Source of the DNA: Novosphingobium sp. SG751A | GTDB lineage: Bacteria > Pseudomonadota > Alphaproteobacteria > Sphingomonadales > Sphingomonadaceae | Direction of reading: 5' to 3' | Assembly (NCBI RefSeq): GCF_013149295.1 | Contig: NZ_JABGCB010000012.1 | Coordinates: 124,001 to 188,000, forward strand | Length of the DNA stretch: 64,000 bases | Shown here: in pieces, positions 50,041 through 58,484 of the stretch | Numbering within the stretch: position 1 is the stretch's first letter | Layout of the letters: each line of letters opens with the position of its first letter | Notes under the pieces: model-generated | What the model was told of the DNA's origin: nothing | The model's database searches: none | Seen by the model: only the letters and a program-made list of their open reading frames with translations | Program-made: the position numbers and the translations under genes

Positions 50041-51051
50041 TCACCCCCCTGTCATAGACATATGACGCGGCAAGGCAGGCTCCGCGCCGGGGCGGTTGAT
50101 TTCGAAATGGTGACGCGCGGGCTTGATCCGCATCGCCTCGTTCAACGCGGCTTCCAGCGCGCTCTCCGGCTCCTCGCTGCGCAGCGCGGCACGCAGGTCC
50201 ACCTGCTCGCGCCCGCCAAGGCAGGCAAACAGCTGCCCGGTGGCCGTCACACGCACCCGGTTGCAACCGTCGCAGAAATTGCTGGTCAACGGCGTGATCA
50301 GCCCCAGCCGACCGCCGGTTTCCTCCACATGCCAGTAGCGCGCCGGACCACCGCTGCGATGGGCATCCTCCGACAGGGTGAAGCGCTGCTCCAGCGCGCT
50401 GCGCACCTGCGTCAGCGGCAGATAGTGATCGTAACGATCTCCCTCCACCTCGCCCAGCGGCATGACCTCGATCAGCGTGATCTCATGGCCCGCGCCATGC
50501 GCCCATGCCACCAGATCGCCGATCTCGTCCTCGTTCTCGCCCTTAAGAGCAACCGTGTTGATCTTGACCGCCAGTCCCGCCGCGCGCGCAGCGGCAATGC
50601 CCTCCAGCACCTGCGGCAACTGATCGCGCCGGGCGATTTTCGCGAATTTCTCGCGATCCAGCGTGTCGAGGCTGACATTGACGCGGCGGATCCCCGCCTC
50701 GCGCAGATCCTCGGCAAATTCGGCAAGCCGCGTGCCATTGGTGGTGATGGTAAGCTCGTCCAGACCATCCCCGATCTTGCGCCCCAGCGCCCGCACCAGT
50801 TCGATCATGTCGCGCCGCACCAGCGGCTCGCCGCCCGTCAGGCGGATCTTGCGCACCCCGCGCCCGATGAAGCCCAGCGCCAGCTTGTGCAGTTCCTCAA
50901 GGCTGAGCACTTCGGATTTGGGCAGGAAAGTCTGCCGCTCGGGCATGCAATAGGTGCAGCGCAGATCGCACCGATCAATCACCGAAAGACGCAGATAGGA
51001 AATCCGGCGTTGAAACTGATCGACCAAAGGTTGGCGCTGCGGCTGGTTCAT
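50041..51051 (-). CDS. moaA: GTP 3',8-cyclase
   Basis: Radical-SAM enzyme of 336 residues that starts molybdenum-cofactor synthesis from GTP. The SAM cluster motif is CDLRCTYCMPE (Cys-x3-Cys-x2-Cys); the C-terminal second cluster is in FCDGCNRVRVTATGQLFACLG. The protein ends in GG (MSMTGG), as required for activity. LTGGEPLVRRD is the SAM-contacting segment. It precedes moaD by 2 nt and follows the mini-Rossmann gene by 4 nt. Confidence 0.97.
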   Translation of the reverse strand: MNQPQRQPLVDQFQRRISYLRLSVIDRCDLRCTYCMPERQTFLPKSEVLSLEELHKLALGFIGRGVRKIRLTGGEPLVRRDMIELVRALGRKIGDGLDELTITTNGTRLAEFAEDLREAGIRRVNVSLDTLDREKFAKIARRDQLPQVLEGIAAARAAGLAVKINTVALKGENEDEIGDLVAWAHGAGHEITLIEVMPLGEVEGDRYDHYLPLTQVRSALEQRFTLSEDAHRSGGPARYWHVEETGGRLGLITPLTSNFCDGCNRVRVTATGQLFACLGGREQVDLRAALRSEEPESALEAALNEAMRIKPARHHFEINRPGAEPALPRHMSMTGG

Positions 51052-51055
51052 GGGG

Positions 51056-51400
51056 TTAATCTATCACCGCTCCGGGCGCTTGGCTATCCAGTCTCAGAAT
51101 TTGCCCGGTAATCCCCGGCGAGGCGGCCAAAAATGCGCAGGCCGCCGCAATCCCGGCCGGCTCGTCGCATTCCACCAGATTGGCCCGCGCCGGGGCATAA
51201 GCCCGCGCCAGCCCCTGCACCGCCGCCAGACGCCACCCACGATGCTCATGACCCGCCAGAGGCATCACCAGCACAAGATCGCCATCGGCCAGCATCGCCT
51301 CGGCCTGAGCCAGCCATTGCGCATGAAACGCCACGGCCGCGGCCAGAGGGGCGGCCGGCAGATCCTCTATGCTCAGAATATTTTCAGGAGTACCAGACAC
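51056..51400 (-). CDS. Short Rossmann-like protein resembling the C-terminal part of an SDR
   Basis: 114-residue protein starting with GTG directly after the folB stop (TAAGTG). No glycine-rich nucleotide motif and no Tyr-x3-Lys catalytic pair are present, yet the end (ACAFLAASPGITGQILRLDSQAPG) looks like the SDR C-terminus, where ITGQ-x-x-x-x-D is typical. It is wedged between folB and moaA, where a FolM-type pterin reductase would make sense. Either a degenerate or minimal SDR with a structural/regulatory job, or a coincidental resemblance. Tight packing argues that it is translated. Confidence 0.65.
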   Translation of the reverse strand: MSGTPENILSIEDLPAAPLAAAVAFHAQWLAQAEAMLADGDLVLVMPLAGHEHRGWRLAAVQGLARAYAPARANLVECDEPAGIAAACAFLAASPGITGQILRLDSQAPGAVID

Positions 51401-51787
51401 TTACCGCCGCTCGCGCGTCAAGGTCATGCCGATCTTTTCCCCCGCCTCGCTGATGGCCAGCTTGACGATCTTAACCGTAACCGCCTCAACCCGCTCGTCC
51501 TGCAGGAACAGGGTTTCGACAATATGATCGGCCACCGCCTCGATCAGCGTGAAATGCACGCCCTCGGGCAGCGCATCGCTGGCCGCGAATTTCAGATCCA
51601 TGTAATTCTTGCTCGCCCCCAGCGGCGTGTCGGGCAAATAGCGGTCATAGGGCTTCAACCGTACGCTCACGCTAATGCGCAAGGGCTGCTTCTGGCCCGT
51701 TTCCTCCGAATAAACGCCCGTCAGAACGTCCACTTCGAAATCGGCCACTTCAAGAATCAGGCTGTCCGCCACGTTGGATGCTTTCAC
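51401..51787 (-). CDS. folB: Dihydroneopterin aldolase
   Basis: Folate-pathway aldolase/epimerase of 128 residues starting at GTG 51787 (the frame extends upstream through repeat I without similarity). FEVDVLTGVYSEETGQKQPLRISVSV contains the conserved Glu/Gly-rich substrate segment. NYMDLKF, FTLIEAVADHIVETLF (Glu that binds pterin) and VKIVKLAI with the catalytic Lys follow. It heads a compact minus-strand group folB, mini-Rossmann, moaA, moaD, moaE, joining two GTP-derived pterin pathways. Confidence 0.9.
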   Translation of the reverse strand: MKASNVADSLILEVADFEVDVLTGVYSEETGQKQPLRISVSVRLKPYDRYLPDTPLGASKNYMDLKFAASDALPEGVHFTLIEAVADHIVETLFLQDERVEAVTVKIVKLAISEAGEKIGMTLTRERR

Positions 51788-51859
51788 GATGATTGGGGGT
51801 ATTTGCGCGCGGGCGGATGGCAGGTTGCGCGGGGGGAGTCCAGAAAGTTTTGAAACAGG

Positions 51860-52042
51860 GCCTCCGGCGGGCAAAGGGCGGGGGCCCTTTGCAAACCCGT
51901 TAATGGGGTGGCGTTTCGCCCGCTCGTAGGCTGATGTGGTATGGCTTATTAAAGCCTGCATCCATCAGCTTTAGTTGATGTCGAGCGGGGCAAAGACAGT
52001 ATCGGGATTGCAAAGAGACAAGTCCCTTTGCTCGCCGGAGGC
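51860..52042 (-). repeat. Intergenic hairpin repeat, copy I (degenerate centre)
   Basis: Type II ends on both sides (left GGGCGGGGGCCC; right GAGACAAGTCCC with GCTCGCCGGAGGC). The left inner arm CCCGTTAATGGGG and the right GACAGTATCGGGATTGC survive, but the central stem has kept only its left half (AAAGCCTGC). It lies between the folB start and the stop of the methyltransferase gene (18 bp). Confidence 0.85.
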
Positions 52043-52060
52043 AAACCTACCCCCTTACAC

Positions 52061-52957
52061 TCAATCCCTGCGCCACCGCGCAAAAATCGCCGTGGGCAAC
52101 ATCCGCCCCGCTCCATCCTCGCGCACCGCCAGATCGCCATGTTCGACATAGCCGGGCAGGTCGGCAAAGGCTTCCTCAAGCAATCCGGCGATGGCCAGCG
52201 AGGACATGCGTACCGCATAGACGGTGAGAAAGAGATAACGGCTATCGCTGTCCAGCAATTGGCGCGCATCGTGGATCAGCCCGGGCAGGTGTTCTTCCAG
52301 CCGCCAGACCTCACCATCCGGCCCGCGCCCGAATTTGGGCGGGTCCATGATGATGCCGTCATAGCGCTTGCCGCGGCGGACTTCGCGCGCGGTGAACTTG
52401 GCCGCATCATCGACAATCCAGCGCACCGGGCGGTTTTCCATGCCCGACAGGGCGGCGTTGACCCGCGCCTGCGCCACCGATTTCTTGCTGGCGTCCACAT
52501 GGGTGACGGGCCCGTACTGGCTCAGTGCCAGTGTGCCGACCCCGGTATAGCCGAACAGGTTGAGCGTGCTGGCATCGCTGCGCTCGCCCAATTGCTGCCC
52601 CATCCAGCCCCAGACAGGCGCCATATCGGGAAAGAAGCCCAGATGGCGGAACGGCGTGCATTGCGCGGTGAATTTCACGCGCTCCTCGCCATTGGCCCAG
52701 CCCAGAGACCAGCCATCGCGCGGCACCGGCTTGGTGTAATTCCAGCGCCCGCCGCCATCCTCATCCGCACCCGGCACGAATTCGCCATGGGCATCCCAAT
52801 CGGCCATGCGCGGCTGCCACAGCGCCTGCGGTTCGGGGCGGATGAAGCGGTAGTCGCCATAGCGCTCCAGCTTGCGTCCTGCGCCCGAATCGACCAGCCC
52901 GTAATCGGCCCAGCCCTCGCCGGTCAGCAGGACGGGCTGATGGATCAGCTCTGCCAT
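52061..52957 (-). CDS. Class I SAM-dependent methyltransferase, rRNA (RlmI-like) type
   Basis: Methyltransferase of 298 residues. LNLFGYTGVGTLALSQYG is the SAM-binding motif I, VTHVDASKKSV motif II, and IIMDPPKFGRGP motif IV of the RlmI/RlmK (COG1092) type, where DPPxF approaches the cytosine or guanine base. There is no N-terminal PUA domain, so it is shorter than RlmI (396). The ATG at 52957 overlaps the thrC stop (TAATG). The target RNA is not established. Confidence 0.88.
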   Translation of the reverse strand: MAELIHQPVLLTGEGWADYGLVDSGAGRKLERYGDYRFIRPEPQALWQPRMADWDAHGEFVPGADEDGGGRWNYTKPVPRDGWSLGWANGEERVKFTAQCTPFRHLGFFPDMAPVWGWMGQQLGERSDASTLNLFGYTGVGTLALSQYGPVTHVDASKKSVAQARVNAALSGMENRPVRWIVDDAAKFTAREVRRGKRYDGIIMDPPKFGRGPDGEVWRLEEHLPGLIHDARQLLDSDSRYLFLTVYAVRMSSLAIAGLLEEAFADLPGYVEHGDLAVREDGAGRMLPTAIFARWRRD

Positions 52958-54357
52958 TATGCCTTCGCGGTCGCCCGTTCGGCGACATAGGCGCAAACCG
53001 CGTCATAATCGCCCGGCAGTTCGGCATAGCGCTCCTCGCGCTCAAACAGATCGCCCACGCGCTCGGGCAGGCCGGGGCGGTGGCCGGTGCTGCGTTCCAC
53101 CGCTTCGGGGAACTTGGCCGGATGCGCGGTGGCCAGCGTGACCACCGGGGTGGCCTTGTCGATGCCCGCGTTGCGCGCGGCGTGAATGCCGATGGCGGTG
53201 TGCGGATCGAGCAATTCGCCCGCCGCTTCCCAGCCCCAGCGGATCGCCTGCGCCATTTCGTCGGCATCGGCGCGGGCCGATACGAACAAAGCCGCCGCGC
53301 CTTCGCGCTGCGCATTGGTCAGGGTCATCGCCTTGGTGGCCTCAAACCCGGCCATCTGCTCGGCCAGTGCCAAGCCATCGCGTCCGCCCACATCAAACAG
53401 CAGACGTTCGAAATTCGACGACACCTGAATGTCCATGCTGGGCGCAGCGGTGGGCGTAACGGTCCCGGCCGAATAATCGCCGGTCGACAGCGCGCGGTGC
53501 AAAATGTCGTTCACATTGGTGGCGACAATCAGCTTGGCAATCGGCAGGCCCATCTGCGCGGCGACATAGCCGGCGAACACATCGCCGAAATTGCCGGTGG
53601 GGACCGAGAAGGCCACTTCGCGCTCCGGCGCGCCAAGTTGCAGCGCGGCGGCGAAATAATAGACCACCTGTGCCATCAGACGCGCCCAGTTGATCGAGTT
53701 GACCGCGCCGATGTTGAAGCGGTCGGTCACGGCCTTGTCGTTGAAAATGCGTTTCACCATCGCCTGCGCATCGTCGAAGCTGCCCTCGATGGCGATGTTA
53801 TAGACGTTGGGGGCCAAGACGGTCGTCATCTGGCGGCGCTGCACGTCGCTCACGCGGCCCTTGGGGTGCAGCATGAAGATATCGACCTTGGCGCGGCCCG
53901 CCACGGCGTCAATCGCCGCGCTGCCGGTGTCGCCGCTGGTGGCGCCCACGATGGTCAGGTTCTGGGGGCTGCGGCCCAAAAATTCTTCGAACAGCAGGCC
54001 CAGCAGTTGCAGCGCCACATCCTTGAACGCCAGCGTCGGGCCGTGGAACAGTTCCAGCAGCCACTGCTGCTCATCGAGCTGCTTCAAAGGCGTGACGGCG
54101 GCATGCGAAAACCGGCCATAGGCCGCCGTGGTCAGCTCCAGCAGGCGGTCATAGCTCAGGCTGTCGCCCACGAAAGGCGCCATCACCTTGGCCGCCAGCT
54201 CCGCATAGGGCAGGCCCGCCAGCGCGGCGATCTCGGCCTTGGAAAAACGCGGCCACTCGCGCGGGACATAAAGCCCGCCATCGCTGGCCAGACCCGCCAG
54301 AGTCGCGCCTTCAAAATCAAGAACCGGTGCGTTGCCGCGCGTGGAGATATATTCCAT
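52957..54357 (-). CDS. thrC: Threonine synthase
   Basis: PLP enzyme of 466 residues converting O-phosphohomoserine to threonine. The N-terminal EYISTRGNAP and DGGLYVPREWP mark the long (class II) form. The PLP Lys is in HGPTLAFKDVALQ; GATSGDTGSAA binds the phosphate, and FSVPTGNFGD is also conserved. The ATG at 54357 is supported by this match; an upstream extension is not. It is translationally coupled to the downstream methyltransferase. Confidence 0.97.
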   Translation of the reverse strand: MEYISTRGNAPVLDFEGATLAGLASDGGLYVPREWPRFSKAEIAALAGLPYAELAAKVMAPFVGDSLSYDRLLELTTAAYGRFSHAAVTPLKQLDEQQWLLELFHGPTLAFKDVALQLLGLLFEEFLGRSPQNLTIVGATSGDTGSAAIDAVAGRAKVDIFMLHPKGRVSDVQRRQMTTVLAPNVYNIAIEGSFDDAQAMVKRIFNDKAVTDRFNIGAVNSINWARLMAQVVYYFAAALQLGAPEREVAFSVPTGNFGDVFAGYVAAQMGLPIAKLIVATNVNDILHRALSTGDYSAGTVTPTAAPSMDIQVSSNFERLLFDVGGRDGLALAEQMAGFEATKAMTLTNAQREGAAALFVSARADADEMAQAIRWGWEAAGELLDPHTAIGIHAARNAGIDKATPVVTLATAHPAKFPEAVERSTGHRPGLPERVGDLFEREERYAELPGDYDAVCAYVAERATAKA

Positions 54358-54448
54358 GGGATTCCCTGTCCGTTTGGGCCGCGCGTTAGCGCCAGAGGCG
54401 CGCAGGGGCAAGGGGTTTGGCTTTGGGTGGGGGATTCAAGGGTTTTAT

Positions 54449-54673
54449 GCCTCCGGCGGGCAAAGGGTCTCGACCCTTTGCAATCCCATTATGGGGGGGC
54501 GCGTGGTTTGCGGCGGGGGTGTTTGCCGTGTGGGTTGTAAAGCCTGCGGCGCGGCGGCCTCGTGCCAATTGGCACCGCGGGCTTTAAAATTCAAACGGCG
54601 CGTCCGACACCCAGCGGCCGAACCCATAACGCAACGCATACAATAACGGGAGCGCGAGGGACGAGTCCCTCGC
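54449..54673 (-). repeat. Intergenic hairpin repeat, copy J
   Basis: Left type II end with GGGTCTCGACCC, central stem AAAGCCTGCGGCGCGG with a diverged partner (CACCGCGGGCTTT), GCGTCCGACAC, CAATAACGGGAGC and a right type I end GCGAGGGACGAGTCCCTCGC. Its last base is 1 nt from the SURF1 stop codon. Confidence 0.9.
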
Positions 54674-54674
54674 A

Positions 54675-55319
54675 TCATTCCCCTTCTTCTTGCCGCCCCA
54701 ACACCCTCTTCCTCACCGCCACCGCATAAATCACCAGCGCGGTCAGCGCGAAAAGGAACCACTGCACCGCATAGGACAGATGGTTATTGGGCAAATCACG
54801 CGGATCGGGCTTCGCATTCTCCGCCAGCCCCGCCAGCGCCGGATCGGCCACGACATGATGCGCAAATTCCCCGCCCGGCACGACCAGCCCCCGCACCCGC
54901 CCGCCGCTCCACGCCACAGGCGCGGGCTTATTGCTCCACCCCAGCACGACATCGGACAGCACGCCCTTGGGCGCCTCGGTGGGACGGAAACCCTGCGTAT
55001 CGACCGGCGCGGTCAGGCATCGCGCGATATGCGCCCAGCCCGCCTGCCCTGCCGCATTGCGCCCGGACTGCGCCGAGATCTGCAACACCTGCTGGCACCA
55101 GAACTCAGTCCGATGGAAATCGCGCGCATCCGAACTCTTATACCGCCACACCTCGCCGATGGAGACCGGGCTGCGGTCTCCCTGCGCGGCGGTGAAGCGG
55201 GCAATCTTGGCCTCTTTCTGCGCCAGACGGTCCAGCTGCCACAGGCCAAGGTGGACCATATAACCCGCCGCCGCCAGCACCAGCAGCGTGGGGATCACAG
55301 GCAATCTGCGCCAGGTCAT
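54675..55319 (-). CDS. SURF1-family cytochrome oxidase assembly protein
   Basis: Inner-membrane assembly factor of 214 residues for haem a insertion into subunit I. Two terminal helices (IPTLLVLAAAGYMVHLGLWQLDRL and VQWFLFALTALVIYAVAV) bracket a periplasmic domain; LGLWQLDR and NNHLSYAVQWF are the family signatures. It overlaps DUF983 by 4 bp, at the end of the oxidase cluster. Confidence 0.93.
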   Translation of the reverse strand: MTWRRLPVIPTLLVLAAAGYMVHLGLWQLDRLAQKEAKIARFTAAQGDRSPVSIGEVWRYKSSDARDFHRTEFWCQQVLQISAQSGRNAAGQAGWAHIARCLTAPVDTQGFRPTEAPKGVLSDVVLGWSNKPAPVAWSGGRVRGLVVPGGEFAHHVVADPALAGLAENAKPDPRDLPNNHLSYAVQWFLFALTALVIYAVAVRKRVLGRQEEGE

Positions 55320-55738
55320 TGCGAATCGACATCCTTTGCGCCTGCTTCACTCGCCCGCCGCTGATACTCCGCCGTCAGCAAAGCCGCCTTGGACACGCGC
55401 AGCCCATAGAGCGTGGGCAAAACCACCAATGGCACCAACACCGCGACATAGACCCACACCGGCGGATCGACATCCAGCGCCAGCCACGCCGCCACCCCCG
55501 CCGCCAGCGCACCGACCCCAAAGGTCAGGAAAGCCGCAGGTCCATCGCCCACATTGAACGAACCAAAATCCAGCCCGCATTTTTCACAACGCGGCGCAAA
55601 ATGGGCGATTCCCGCAAACAATCCCTTGGCCCCGCAACGCGGGCACAAACCGAACAGGGCAGCCGAGACGATCCCCGGCTGCCCGATTGCTGTTGAATGC
55701 CCGGATGGTGAATGCGGCGTCTGATCAGTCAACCGCAA
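55316..55738 (-). CDS. DUF983 membrane protein with zinc-ribbon
   Basis: 140-residue protein. An N-terminal treble-like ribbon (GLCPRCGAKGLF ... PRCEKCGLDFG, two CxxC pairs) precedes two transmembrane helices (FLTFGVGALAAGVAAWLAL; VYVAVLVPLVVLPTLYGL). DUF983 genes are regularly embedded in alphaproteobacterial cytochrome oxidase clusters, and a role in copper/haem or subunit assembly is inferred from context only. It overlaps ctaE by 14 bp and SURF1 by 4 bp. Confidence 0.88.
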   Translation of the reverse strand: MRLTDQTPHSPSGHSTAIGQPGIVSAALFGLCPRCGAKGLFAGIAHFAPRCEKCGLDFGSFNVGDGPAAFLTFGVGALAAGVAAWLALDVDPPVWVYVAVLVPLVVLPTLYGLRVSKAALLTAEYQRRASEAGAKDVDSQ

Positions 55739-56564
55739 AGCCCCAGTTGCCCCAGATGTAGATGCACACGAACAGGAACAGCCACACCACGTCGACGAAG
55801 TGCCAATACCAAGCGGCGGCCTCGAAGCCGAAATGCTGGCGCGGGGTGAAATCGCCGCGATAGGTGCGGGCCAGACAGACCGCGAGGAAGATCGTGCCCA
55901 CGATCACGTGGAAGCCGTGAAAGCCCGTAGCCATGTAGAAGGCCGAGCCATAGGTGTTCTTGCCGAAGGCGAAGGGCGCATGGGCATATTCAAACGCCTG
56001 AAGGCTGCTGAACAGGATGCCCAGAATGATGGTCAGCCACAGCCCCTTCTTCAGGCCGCTGCGGTCGCCGTGGATCAGGCTGTGATGCGCCCATGTGACG
56101 GTCGTGCCCGAAAGCAGCAGGATCATCGTATTGAGCAGCGGCAGGTCGAAAGCGTCGAGGACGGCTTCCAATTCCTTGGGCGGCCATTGCCCGCCCACCA
56201 CCTTGGAAATGGTCGAGGGAAAGAGCGAGAAATCGAAAAAGGCCCAGAACCAGCCGACAAAGAACATGACTTCCGAGGCGATGAACAGGATCATGCCATA
56301 GCGCTGATGCAGTTGCACCACCGGTGTATGGTCGCCCGCATGGGCCTCGTTCACGATCTTGTTGAACCAGGTGAACATGGCCGCCAGCAACAGCGCCAGC
56401 CCCGCCCAGGGCACGATATGGCCCAGCGCCCCGAACGTGTCGGGGTGCATCATGAACACCATGCCTGTGGTAAAGGTGAAAGCCCCGATCGTGGTGGTCA
56501 AAGGCACCAGATCAGGCGGCAGGATATGGTAGTCATGTGTCTTGCCAGAGGCCATCGCATTCAT
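55725..56564 (-). CDS. ctaE: Cytochrome c oxidase subunit III
   Basis: Membrane subunit of the aa3-type oxidase, 279 residues, seven helices. HDYHILPPDLVPL, SEVMFFVGWFWAFF with the conserved Glu, TVTWAHHSLIHGDR, YGSAFYMATGFHGFHVIVGT and AWYWHFVDVVWLFLF are diagnostic. AAGGGG lies just before the ATG at 56564; the ATG at 56555 is an alternative. Confidence 0.97.
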   Translation of the reverse strand: MNAMASGKTHDYHILPPDLVPLTTTIGAFTFTTGMVFMMHPDTFGALGHIVPWAGLALLLAAMFTWFNKIVNEAHAGDHTPVVQLHQRYGMILFIASEVMFFVGWFWAFFDFSLFPSTISKVVGGQWPPKELEAVLDAFDLPLLNTMILLLSGTTVTWAHHSLIHGDRSGLKKGLWLTIILGILFSSLQAFEYAHAPFAFGKNTYGSAFYMATGFHGFHVIVGTIFLAVCLARTYRGDFTPRQHFGFEAAAWYWHFVDVVWLFLFVCIYIWGNWGFAVD

Positions 56565-56709
56565 CCCCTTTTTGCCATGGGTGCGGGCCTGTTGCGGCCT
56601 CTGTCCCCCGGGCATTGTTGTGTTTGAACCTATCTTTCCTACGCCGCCCGGTCCAGCATGATTTGCAGGCCCCAAAGCGCGAATTCACTGCTCCTTCCGC
56701 CCGCCGGAC

Positions 56710-57273
56710 TTATGCGCCGGGCACGCGGTGGAATGTGTAACTCAACGTGATCTGCTCCAGACCTTTGAGGTCCTTGTCCTCAAGGATCTTGGGATCGACG
56801 TAATAGCTGACCGGCATGACCACGCTTTGGCCCGGTTGCAGCACCTGCTGGGTAAAGCAGAAACAGGCCACCTTGGTGAAATAGCGCGCAGCCTCATCGG
56901 GCGAGACGTTGAAGCTGGCCGCCCCGGTGATCGGCTTGTCCGAAGTATTATGCGCCTCGAAAATCGCCAGCGTGCGCGCGCCGATGGCCACGGTCTGCGT
57001 GGTCTGGCGCGGGCGGAAATGCCATGGCATGCCCGGATCGACATTGGCGTCGAAGCGCACCGACATCATACGCCCGGCCGCGATCTTCACCCCCGCCGCC
57101 TGCGCCTCGCTGGCCCGCTGGGGCGTGCCGCCAAAGCCGGTCGCCTGACAGAATATCCGATAGAGCGGCACCGAGGCATAGCCGAGCCCAGCCATCCCCA
57201 GCGCCACGCCCGCCGCGATCATCGCCACGCGGCGGTTGCGATTTTGCGGCGCGGGCGGGGTCAGGCTGGCCAC
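56710..57273 (-). CDS. ctaG: Cytochrome c oxidase assembly protein CtaG/Cox11
   Basis: Copper chaperone (187 residues) that builds the CuB site. One N-terminal helix (VAMIAAGVALGMAGLGYASVPLY), then a periplasmic domain with YRIFCQATGFGGT, the copper-binding CFCF and QPGQSVVMPVSYYVDP. It starts with GTG at 57273, 3 nt after the stop of the 47-residue membrane protein. It lies between the ctaB and ctaE genes, the normal place. Confidence 0.95.
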   Translation of the reverse strand: MASLTPPAPQNRNRRVAMIAAGVALGMAGLGYASVPLYRIFCQATGFGGTPQRASEAQAAGVKIAAGRMMSVRFDANVDPGMPWHFRPRQTTQTVAIGARTLAIFEAHNTSDKPITGAASFNVSPDEAARYFTKVACFCFTQQVLQPGQSVVMPVSYYVDPKILEDKDLKGLEQITLSYTFHRVPGA

Positions 57274-57276
57274 GGA

Positions 57277-57420
57277 TCAATGCCCCATCTTGGCAATGGT
57301 GATGGCAAAGAACAGCACCACCAAACCCAGCAGCACCAGACCCAGCGCCTTGTTGCGCCCGGCGATGATGCGCTTGCGCTCCTCCATCTTGCTTGCGTCC
57401 ATGTCGATCGGTTCGCTCAC
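57277..57420 (-). CDS. Small single-helix membrane protein in the oxidase cluster
   Basis: Found by reading the minus strand between ctaB and ctaG: 47 residues beginning at GTG 57420 (VSEPIDMDASKMEERKRIIA) with one helix (ALGLVLLGLVVLFFAITIA) and ending KMGH. Its GTG overlaps the ctaB stop (GTGA) and its TGA lies 3 nt before ctaG, so it is almost certainly translated. It occupies the place of the small CoxF-like protein of other alphaproteobacteria; the function in oxidase assembly is inferred. Confidence 0.8.
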   Translation of the reverse strand: MSEPIDMDASKMEERKRIIAGRNKALGLVLLGLVVLFFAITIAKMGH

Positions 57421-58358
57421 AGATATCCTCCGATGATCGGCACCCAGCGATCCGCCACCAGCGCGGCGAACAGGGCGAAAAGATAAAGCACCGAGAAAGC
57501 GAAAAGCTGCTTTTCCGGCTTCATGGTGTCGTCGTCATCGCGCCGGTTGCGAAAACCAACCCGGATCGCCAGCAACAGGAACAGCGTGGACAGCACGCCC
57601 GCCGACACGCCGTAAATCCACCCCGGCCCGCCATCCGCCTTGGGCAGGAACAGCGGCAGCAGCGTAAGCGGCAACAGCAGCACCGAATAGGCGAAGATCT
57701 GGCGACGGGTGGATTTTTCCCCCGCCACCACCGGCATCATCGGAATGCCCACCTTGGCGTAATCGGTCTTCACAAACAGCGCCAGCGCCCAGAAATGGGG
57801 CGGCGTCCACATGAAGATGATGAGGAACAGCAGCACCGGCATCCATGTGATATGGCCGGTGACCGCGACCCAGCCGATCATCGGCGGAAAGGCCCCCGCC
57901 CCGCCGCCGATCACGATGTTCTGCGGTGTGCGCGGTTTCAGCCAGACCGTATAGACCAGCGCGTAATAGACAATCGAACCGGCAAGGATCAGCGCGCAGA
58001 GCCATCCCGCCGCCAGCCCCATGGTCAGCACCGAAAGGCCAGCCAGCGCCATGCCGAAATCGCGCGCCGATTCGCGCTCCATCCGCCCGGCGGGCAAGGG
58101 CCGCTTGGCGGTGCGCTTCATCCCCGCGTCAATGTCGGCTTCCCACCACTGGTTAAGCGCGGCGGCCCCGCCGGCGCCCACCGCGATGCACAAAATCGTG
58201 GCAAATCCGATCACCGGATTGATATGCCCCGGCGCCGCCAGCAGTCCGCAAAGGCCGGTAAAAATCACCAGCGTCATCACGCGCGGCTTGGTCAGGGCGA
58301 AGAAATCGCGCCAGTCGGCAGGCTGACGGGCGGCAGCGGCTTGTTCGGGGGTGCTCAT
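57417..58358 (-). CDS. ctaB: Protohaem IX farnesyltransferase (haem O synthase)
   Basis: UbiA-superfamily membrane enzyme of 313 residues that farnesylates haem b to haem O for the oxidase. ALTKPRVMTLVIFTGLCG, NQWWEADIDAGMKRTAKRPLP (NxxxDxxxD Mg site) and FMWTPPHFWALAL are the family signatures. The ATG at 58358 has GGGGG about 8 nt upstream. Its stop overlaps the next small gene. Confidence 0.96.
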   Translation of the reverse strand: MSTPEQAAAARQPADWRDFFALTKPRVMTLVIFTGLCGLLAAPGHINPVIGFATILCIAVGAGGAAALNQWWEADIDAGMKRTAKRPLPAGRMERESARDFGMALAGLSVLTMGLAAGWLCALILAGSIVYYALVYTVWLKPRTPQNIVIGGGAGAFPPMIGWVAVTGHITWMPVLLFLIIFMWTPPHFWALALFVKTDYAKVGIPMMPVVAGEKSTRRQIFAYSVLLLPLTLLPLFLPKADGGPGWIYGVSAGVLSTLFLLLAIRVGFRNRRDDDDTMKPEKQLFAFSVLYLFALFAALVADRWVPIIGGYL

Positions 58359-58484
58359 GGGCATTCCCCCTTGCGCCATTGCGCCGCGATGTAAAGGGAG
58401 CACGAGCGACATGGCTGTCCCTTCGAGTGACAGATGCGGCCGGATTGCAGGCGCCCGAACAGGGTTCGGGCGCCTCAACCATTC

